A stretch of 10,618 nt of DNA from an uncultured Polaribacter sp. GTDB taxonomy: Bacteria > Bacteroidota > Bacteroidia > Flavobacteriales > Flavobacteriaceae. Positions 5,889-10,618 of the stretch are shown in pieces; within the stretch, counting starts at the first letter, position 1, and each line of letters begins with the position of its first letter. A program made the position numbers and the translations under genes. The notes beneath the pieces were generated by a model. It searched no databases, had not been told where the DNA came from, and saw nothing but the letters and a program-made list of their open reading frames with translations. Where the stretch lies: contig CAJXAS010000047.1 in NCBI GenBank assembly GCA_913050305.1, forward strand, positions 1 through 10,618, written 5' to 3'.

Positions 5889-7244
5889 CTAAAAATAATC
5901 TTTTAAGTGTCTATATACATCATTCCCATTTGCAAAAAGTAACAAGGCAATCAGTAAAATAAAGCCAACAACTTGCGCATACTCTAAGAACTTATCTCCA
6001 GGCTTTCTTCCGGTAATCATTTCCCAAAGTGTAAAAACTACATGTCCACCGTCTAAAGCAGGTATTGGCAATAAGTTCATAAAACCTAACATGATAGATA
6101 AGAAGGCTGTAATCTCCCAGAAAGATTGTGCGCTCCATTCACTAGGGAAAATACTTCCAATAGAAATAAACCCACCCAAACCTTTATAAGCACCTGTGTT
6201 TGGATTAAAGATTTTCTTTAACTGCTTCATGTAATCTGTTAAGGTTTTTATAGACTTGTTCCAACCTGCAGGAATTGCTTCTAAGAAAGAATATTTAAAA
6301 TCTGCTAAATCGTAATACCCTAATTTTTCTAAATCTTTAAGACTAGTTCCACTAAACACAACTCCTATATTTCCGTAATTAGAAACCTTTACAGGTATTT
6401 CTTTAGAGGTTGCACCTCTTTTTACCGTAATAGAAATATCTTGACCTTTAAACTCCGCTAATGCTTGTTTAGCCTCGTCATAATAAGAAATAGCATTTCC
6501 ATTAATTGCTGTAACAATGTCTTTAGGTTGAATATCTGCGCCGCCATTTAAAGAATCTTTTTGAACATTTGCAATTACAAATGGGTATCTTACATTTAAA
6601 AAATTACCAGCACTTTTACCTCTATCCATTAACTGAGAAATAAAATCTTCTGGAATTTCTTGATCTAAAACGGCACCATTTCTTTCAATTTGATAGTTAT
6701 TTCCGTTGATGAATTCTAGCGGTAAACTGCGAAATTTTTTCACTTTTTCACCATCAACACTTAAAATTTTATCACCTGTTTTTAAACCTAAGTTTTTAGC
6801 TAATGCATTGTCTGCCCAAATTCCGTCTTTTACATTTTCATTTGGTAAATACCGCTCACCATAAGACCACATTAGCATAATGTAGATAAAAATTCCTAAA
6901 ACAAAGTTTACAAAAACACCACCTAACATAACAATTAGGCGCTGCCAAGCTGGTTTAGATCTAAATTCCCAAGGCTGCATTGGTTGCGCTAGCTGCTCGG
7001 TATCCATACTTTCGTCTATCATCCCAGAGATTTTCACATAACCTCCTAACGGAATCCAACCAATACCGTAAACAGTATCACCAACTTTTTTCTTTAAAAT
7101 TGAGAACTTATAATCAAAAAATAAGTAGAATTTTTCTACCTTAATTTTAAATAATTTTGCGGGTATAAAATGCCCTAATTCGTGCAAAACAATTAGTAAG
7201 GATAAACTTAATATAAATTGAGATGCTTTTATTAATATTTCCAT
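5889..7244 (-). CDS. rseP: RIP metalloprotease RseP (site-2 protease, M50B)
   Basis: A 451-residue intramembrane zinc protease. The catalytic HELGH is at 21-25 within the first membrane segment (zinc ligands His21 and His25, catalytic Glu22). The third zinc ligand is Asp398 in NLLPIPALDGG at 390-400. The family segment GIGWIPLGGYVKISGM is at 60-75. Two PDZ domains lie between the membrane halves (about 135-190 and 220-280), with membrane segments near 103-126, 377-395 and 427-448. RseP cuts anti-sigma factors and leftover signal peptides within the membrane; in Bacteroidota it probably acts on FecR-type anti-sigma factors and similar substrates, none of which is encoded here. It is a single-gene unit with its own promoter. 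Confidence 0.95.
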   Translation of the reverse strand: MEILIKASQFILSLSLLIVLHELGHFIPAKLFKIKVEKFYLFFDYKFSILKKKVGDTVYGIGWIPLGGYVKISGMIDESMDTEQLAQPMQPWEFRSKPAWQRLIVMLGGVFVNFVLGIFIYIMLMWSYGERYLPNENVKDGIWADNALAKNLGLKTGDKILSVDGEKVKKFRSLPLEFINGNNYQIERNGAVLDQEIPEDFISQLMDRGKSAGNFLNVRYPFVIANVQKDSLNGGADIQPKDIVTAINGNAISYYDEAKQALAEFKGQDISITVKRGATSKEIPVKVSNYGNIGVVFSGTSLKDLEKLGYYDLADFKYSFLEAIPAGWNKSIKTLTDYMKQLKKIFNPNTGAYKGLGGFISIGSIFPSEWSAQSFWEITAFLSIMLGFMNLLPIPALDGGHVVFTLWEMITGRKPGDKFLEYAQVVGFILLIALLLFANGNDVYRHLKDYF

Positions 7245-7272
7245 TCAGCGTTAATTCAGATTAAAAAAGATA

Positions 7273-7280
7273 CAAATGTA
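7273..7280 (-). promoter_or_regulatory. -7 promoter element for rseP
   Basis: The minus strand reads TACATTTG, an exact match to the Bacteroidota -7 consensus TAnnTTTG, ending 28 bases before the rseP ATG. The -33 element is imperfect (TTT rather than TTG, 19 bases upstream). Confidence 0.55.
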
Positions 7281-7389
7281 AGGTTTTCAGCAGAGGTGTA
7301 AAAGAACTATTAAAGGTTGCTTTTTTAATTTAACAAATATTTTAGATAGCATTTGTTTTTGTTTGCTTTCCTAGGGTGTTTTTAAGTCG

Positions 7390-7397
7390 TATTTTTG
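7390..7397 (+). promoter_or_regulatory. -7 promoter element for the SCO gene
   Basis: TATTTTTG is an exact TAnnTTTG match ending 17 bases before the SCO ATG at 7415, which implies a very short leader. No clear TTG is found at -33. The rest of the 170-bp divergent gap (7245-7414) is A/T-rich with T-runs and shows no gene, hairpin or other site that I can support. Confidence 0.5.
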
Positions 7398-7414
7398 TAA
7401 AATAAAATAAAACC

Positions 7415-8095
7415 ATGGAGCTTAAATTCTTTAAAAAATCGATTCCAACATTTATTTTTTTAGCAGTTTTTTCTGTTGTTGTTATTCCTGTTTTTTATCA
7501 ATTATTAAAAGTAGATGAAAAATTGAAAATTTACAACCCTGCAGATGTAAATCCACGTTTGGTAGATTTTTCTATGAAACACATTACCAAAGATCATACA
7601 ATTGCAGATTTTGAATTGACCAATCAGAATGGTGAGAAAATCACGAACAAAAACTATAAAGACAAAATTTACGTTGCAGATTTCTTTTTTACGCGTTGCC
7701 AAACTATTTGCATAGCCATGGCATATAATATGAGTGAATTGCAAAATTTATATAAAAAGGATACGGAGATCATGTTTCTTTCTCATTCTGTAACACCCGA
7801 AATAGACAGTGTTACTGTTTTAAAAGAATATGCAGATAGAAAAGGGGTTATAGATGGTAAGTGGAATATAACTACCGGAGCTAAAACTCATATTTATGAG
7901 CTTGCTAGAAAAAGTTATTTTGCCGTTTTAGATGAAGGCAATGGAGACGAAAACGACTTTATACATACAGAACAATTTGTATTAGTTGACAAAGAAAAAC
8001 GCATTAGAGGTTATTATGACGGCACAGAAAAAGAAGATATGGAAAAGTTAAAGAAAGATATTGTTTTGTTAAAGGAAGAATATGCCTCTCAATAA
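7415..8095 (+). CDS. SCO1/SenC/PrrC family protein
   Basis: A 226-residue thioredoxin-fold protein, membrane-anchored by an uncleaved N-terminal segment (about 12-31) so that the domain faces the periplasm. The copper/thiol motif C95-x3-C99 (FFTRCQTIC) and the distal His184 (FIHTEQFVLVD), followed by YDG at 201-203, are all present. SCO proteins deliver copper to, or reduce thiols of, the CuA site of cytochrome c oxidase. The motif is unusual because the prolines of the common CPxxCP form are Gln96 and Ile100; the metal ligands are kept. No oxidase genes are nearby. feoA follows after only 51 bp with no terminator between, so some read-through into the iron-uptake genes is likely. Confidence 0.9.
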   Translation: MELKFFKKSIPTFIFLAVFSVVVIPVFYQLLKVDEKLKIYNPADVNPRLVDFSMKHITKDHTIADFELTNQNGEKITNKNYKDKIYVADFFFTRCQTICIAMAYNMSELQNLYKKDTEIMFLSHSVTPEIDSVTVLKEYADRKGVIDGKWNITTGAKTHIYELARKSYFAVLDEGNGDENDFIHTEQFVLVDKEKRIRGYYDGTEKEDMEKLKKDIVLLKEEYASQ

Positions 8096-8099
8096 ACTG

Positions 8100-8116
8100 T
8101 TTAGAATCATTCTAAA
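8100..8116. promoter_or_regulatory. Perfect 17-bp palindrome, likely metal-repressor operator of feo
   Basis: TTTAGAAT-C-ATTCTAAA is a perfect 8-1-8 inverted repeat. It begins five bases after the SCO stop and ends four bases before the -7 element of the feo promoter, so it covers the -33/spacer region. That is the usual place for an iron-responsive repressor of the Fur or DtxR/IdeR type. It is not a terminator: the loop is one base and no U-run follows. Which regulator family binds is not decidable from the window. Confidence 0.75.
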
Positions 8117-8120
8117 TGGC

Positions 8121-8128
8121 TATATTTG
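8121..8128 (+). promoter_or_regulatory. -7 promoter element for feoAB
   Basis: TATATTTG is an exact match to TAnnTTTG, 18 bases before the feoA start codon. It shows that the feo genes have their own promoter inside the SCO-feoA gap. The upstream palindrome would block this promoter when occupied. Confidence 0.65.
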
Positions 8129-8146
8129 CTCTCCAAATAAAAAACG

Positions 8147-8374
8147 TTGAATACAATAGCATCTTTACATATTGGAGAAATGGGGTATATTTCTGAAGAA
8201 TCTCTAGACTCTATACCATTAAAATTATTAGAAATGGGTTGCTTGCCAGGCGCTGAGGTACAGTTGGTACAAATAGCTCCCTTAAAAGACCCTCTTTATA
8301 TTTGTGTAAACGGAAGTCATTTGGCAATTAGAAAAGAAACAGCTTCAAAAATAAGAATTCTAAAAAGCGAATAA
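8147..8374 (+). CDS. feoA: Ferrous iron transport protein FeoA (TTG start)
   Basis: A 75-residue SH3-like cytosolic protein that assists FeoB. Family features visible are the opening L-x-IGE-x-G (7-13), PLKLLEMGCLPGAEV (24-38) and a last strand GSHLAIRKETASKI (56-69). The start is taken as TTG at 8147. No ATG lies upstream in frame after the promoter, and the first internal ATG (residue 12) would cut off the conserved first strand. FeoA is separate from FeoB here, rather than fused as in some Bacteroidota. feoB begins three bases after the stop. Confidence 0.9.
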   Translation: MNTIASLHIGEMGYISEESLDSIPLKLLEMGCLPGAEVQLVQIAPLKDPLYICVNGSHLAIRKETASKIRILKSE

Positions 8375-8377
8375 TTC

Positions 8378-10486
8378 ATGTCTAAGAAAGATATAAAAGT
8401 TGCTTTAATAGGAAATCCGAATACAGGGAAAACCTCACTTTTTAATCAACTTACAGGTTTAACTCAGAAAGTAGGAAATTATCCAGGAGTAACGGTAGAT
8501 AAAAAACAAGGAACCTGTAAATTGTCTGCAACACAGAATGCAGTAATTACAGATTTACCAGGAACTTATAGTATAAACCCCACCTCTGTAGACGAAAGTA
8601 TTGTTTTAAAAACCTTACTAAAAAAAGATATAAAAGAATCTCCGGATGTAATTTTAGTAGTTGCAGATGTAGAAAACTTAAAGCGAAATTTATTATTATT
8701 TTCTCAAATTAAAGACTTAGAAATTCCTACGGTTTTGGCCATAAATATGGTAGACCAAATGAACAGGAAAGGAATTTCAATAGACCTAACAGCATTAAAA
8801 GAAGAATTAAACACAGAAGTTGTTTTAATAAGTGCTAGAAAAAATCAAGGAATTGAAGCTGTAAAAGCTGCTATTATTAAGTGTCATGTTGCCGCAAAAG
8901 CAACACCAATGTGCGATAATAAGAAGATAGATCCTGCCTATTTTGAAGAGTTAAAAGCAATTAACCCAAATTACACATTGTATGAGTTGTGGTTAATGGT
9001 TACACAAAAGAATTTTCCAGAAGAAATTTCTAAACAAGAAAAAGAAAAACTACTGTCTTTTAACAAAGATGTTTCTAAATTAAAGAAATACCAACACAAA
9101 GAAACTATTTATCGCTACCAAGAGATCAATAAAATTTTAAAAAATACATATCTAGTAGACAAGAGCAAAGCGAAAGATTTAAGGGCTAAGTTAGACAAGG
9201 TTTTTACACATAGAATCTTTGGATATTTTATTTTCTTATTCGTTTTACTGTTAATTTTTCAATCTATTTTCGATTGGTCTTCTTTACCAATGGATTTAAT
9301 TGATACCACTTTTGCAGAACTTTCAGACTTTGCAAGAAGTAGTTTACCAACAGGTGTTTTATCAGATTTAATTGTCGAGGGAATTATTCCGGGTATTGGT
9401 GGTGTTATTATTTTTATACCACAAATTGCTATTTTATTTTTGTTTATAGCTGTTTTAGAAGAAACGGGTTATATGAGTCGTGTTGTTTTTCTAATGGATA
9501 AAATTATGCGCCGTTTTGGAATGAATGGAAAATCTGTAATTCCATTAATTTCTGGAACAGCCTGCGCAATTCCTGCAATTATGGCAACAAGAACCATTTC
9601 TAGTTGGAAAGAACGTTTAATTACTATTTTAGTAGTTCCTTTTACAACATGTTCTGCAAGACTGCCTGTTTATGCAATTTTAATTTCATTGATTATACCA
9701 GACACAAAAATATTTGGATTTTATAATCTACAAGCTTTTACATTACTAATGTTGTATGCTTTAGGTTTCGGGACTGCAATTTTAGCAGCTTATATTCTAC
9801 AGAAAACTTTGAAGACTAAAAGCAATCCTTTCTTTGTGGTAGAGATGCCTAATTATAAATTACCCTCTGTAAAAAATGTATTGTTTGATGTTTTAGAAAA
9901 AACTAAAGCTTTTGTTTTAGGCGCAGGTAAAATTATTTTAGCTTTGTCTGTAGTTTTATGGTTTTTAGCTTCTAACGGACCGGAATCTTACAAGAATGCT
10001 GAACAAAATACCATAGAAAAAGTAGCGAATAAAAACTTAGGAGCCGATGAATTGCAACAAAAAATTGCAGCGGTAAAATTAGAAAATTCTTATATTGGTA
10101 TTATGGGTAAGTCCATAGAACCGGCCATAAGACCTTTGGGGTACGATTGGAAAATTGGAATAGCCTTAATTACATCTTTTGCAGCTAGAGAGGTGTTTGT
10201 AGGTACTTTAGCTACTATTTATAGTGTGGGTTCAGATGATGAAAACACTGCTACTATTAAAGAGAAAATGCGCTCAGAAATTCATCCAACAACGGGTAAA
10301 AAAATATTTAATTTCCCAGCAGGAATGTCTTTACTTGTTTTCTATGCATTTGCAATGCAATGTATGGCAACTTTAGCCATTGTAAAACGCGAAACCAAAA
10401 CATGGAAATGGCCTTTAATTCAACTTTTTGGGATGACAGGCTTGGCCTATGTTTGTTCATTAATTGTTTTTCAAATTCTTAAATAA
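8378..10486 (+). CDS. feoB: Ferrous iron transporter FeoB
   Basis: A 702-residue inner-membrane Fe2+ transporter with a cytosolic N-terminal G domain. G1 is GNPNTGKTS (12-20), the G2 region YPGVTV (35-40), G3 DLPG (59-62), G4 NMVD (123-126) and G5 SAR (152-154). A helical spacer runs to about residue 275, followed by the membrane part. Gate-type repeats are visible at about 335-435 (IPGIGGVIIFIPQI, EETGYMSR, SGTACAIPA with Cys396, TTCSARLP with Cys425) and in the C-terminal half (FVLGAGKI, FAAREVFVGTL). It is intact and of normal length for the phylum. The spacing (3 bp after feoA, 1-bp overlap with the next small gene) shows translational coupling in one operon. Confidence 0.97.
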   Translation: MSKKDIKVALIGNPNTGKTSLFNQLTGLTQKVGNYPGVTVDKKQGTCKLSATQNAVITDLPGTYSINPTSVDESIVLKTLLKKDIKESPDVILVVADVENLKRNLLLFSQIKDLEIPTVLAINMVDQMNRKGISIDLTALKEELNTEVVLISARKNQGIEAVKAAIIKCHVAAKATPMCDNKKIDPAYFEELKAINPNYTLYELWLMVTQKNFPEEISKQEKEKLLSFNKDVSKLKKYQHKETIYRYQEINKILKNTYLVDKSKAKDLRAKLDKVFTHRIFGYFIFLFVLLLIFQSIFDWSSLPMDLIDTTFAELSDFARSSLPTGVLSDLIVEGIIPGIGGVIIFIPQIAILFLFIAVLEETGYMSRVVFLMDKIMRRFGMNGKSVIPLISGTACAIPAIMATRTISSWKERLITILVVPFTTCSARLPVYAILISLIIPDTKIFGFYNLQAFTLLMLYALGFGTAILAAYILQKTLKTKSNPFFVVEMPNYKLPSVKNVLFDVLEKTKAFVLGAGKIILALSVVLWFLASNGPESYKNAEQNTIEKVANKNLGADELQQKIAAVKLENSYIGIMGKSIEPAIRPLGYDWKIGIALITSFAAREVFVGTLATIYSVGSDDENTATIKEKMRSEIHPTTGKKIFNFPAGMSLLVFYAFAMQCMATLAIVKRETKTWKWPLIQLFGMTGLAYVCSLIVFQILK

Positions 10487-10602
10487 TGCAAGAAATAGCC
10501 GTTTATGTATTGTTGATTTTAGCTTTGTTTTTCTTGGTAAAGAAATACATATTTCCATCTAATAAAAAAGGAAATTGCAATACAGGTTGCGATTGCCACT
10601 AA
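10486..10602 (+). CDS. FeoB-associated Cys-rich small membrane protein
   Basis: A 38-residue protein whose ATG overlaps the feoB stop (TAATG). Residues 3-18 form a single membrane helix, followed by a basic stretch (KKYIF, NKK) and a Cys-rich tail C31-x3-C35-x-C37-His38. This matches the FeoB-associated Cys-rich membrane proteins found after feoB in Bacteroidota and Firmicutes. The Cys/His tail suggests binding of Fe2+ or another metal next to the transporter; the exact role is not established. It is easily missed by gene callers because of its size. Confidence 0.88.
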   Translation: MQEIAVYVLLILALFFLVKKYIFPSNKKGNCNTGCDCH

Positions 10603-10618
10603 AAGTTAACAAAAAATT

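Noticed and set aside
7505..7744. A 79-codon open frame on the minus strand
   Set aside because: It lies wholly inside the SCO gene on the opposite strand and shows no domain or start signal.
8100..8116. The palindrome before feoA as a terminator of the SCO gene
   Set aside because: The stem is A/T-rich with a one-base loop and no following U-run. Its position against a perfect -7 element fits an operator better.
8147..8185. feoA as a truncated or frameshifted gene because it lacks an ATG
   Set aside because: The TTG start gives a full-length protein with the conserved first strand, correct spacing to the promoter and coupling to feoB, so it is intact.

Overview
The window looks like chromosomal DNA of a marine-type member of Flavobacteriaceae (Polaribacter/Tenacibaculum-like; the genus is a guess). 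The evidence is low G+C content, almost no Shine-Dalgarno sequences, several copies of the Bacteroidota -7 promoter element TAnnTTTG, and a typical flavobacterial gene set (DUF2975 plus YozG-like regulator, MocR regulator, TonB-dependent receptor, RseP, SCO, FeoA/FeoB). I see no phage, IS element, CRISPR array, tRNA or rRNA.

Layout. Positions 1-560 (minus) hold a two-gene unit, a DUF2975 membrane protein followed by the first 18 codons of a small Cro/CI-type regulator that runs off the left edge. A strong minus-strand terminator lies at 653-684. Positions 711-3877 carry four minus-strand genes in a row with short gaps: a MocR-type (GntR plus aminotransferase-fold) regulator, a DUF2007/zinc-ribbon protein, a UmuD-like self-cleaving peptidase with no UmuC beside it, and a Bax-inhibitor-1-like membrane protein. 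A 75-bp divergent regulatory region separates the MocR gene from a TonB-dependent receptor on the plus strand (3953-5770). That receptor converges on rseP (5889-7244, minus) across a long bidirectional terminator. From a second divergent region, the plus strand runs SCO protein, feoA, feoB and a 38-residue Cys-rich FeoB-associated protein (7415-10602).

How the genes may work together. The right end is a ferrous-iron uptake operon (feoA-feoB-Cys-rich small protein). A perfect 17-bp palindrome lies just upstream of its -7 element, the expected position for an iron-dependent repressor. The SCO gene immediately upstream is a thiol/copper protein of cytochrome oxidase assembly and could also read through into feo. 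In the middle, the MocR regulator probably controls the divergent outer-membrane receptor through repeated GGACTA/TAGTC half-sites. This regulator is odd because the lysine that normally holds PLP is replaced by glutamine. The UmuD-like protein keeps the exact cleavage-site/Ser/Lys spacing of UmuD but is an orphan here. Most genes are ordinary housekeeping or transport genes. The points most worth a second look are the lysine-less MocR with its operator, the feo palindrome, the solo UmuD, and the BI-1 homologue lacking the two sensor aspartates.
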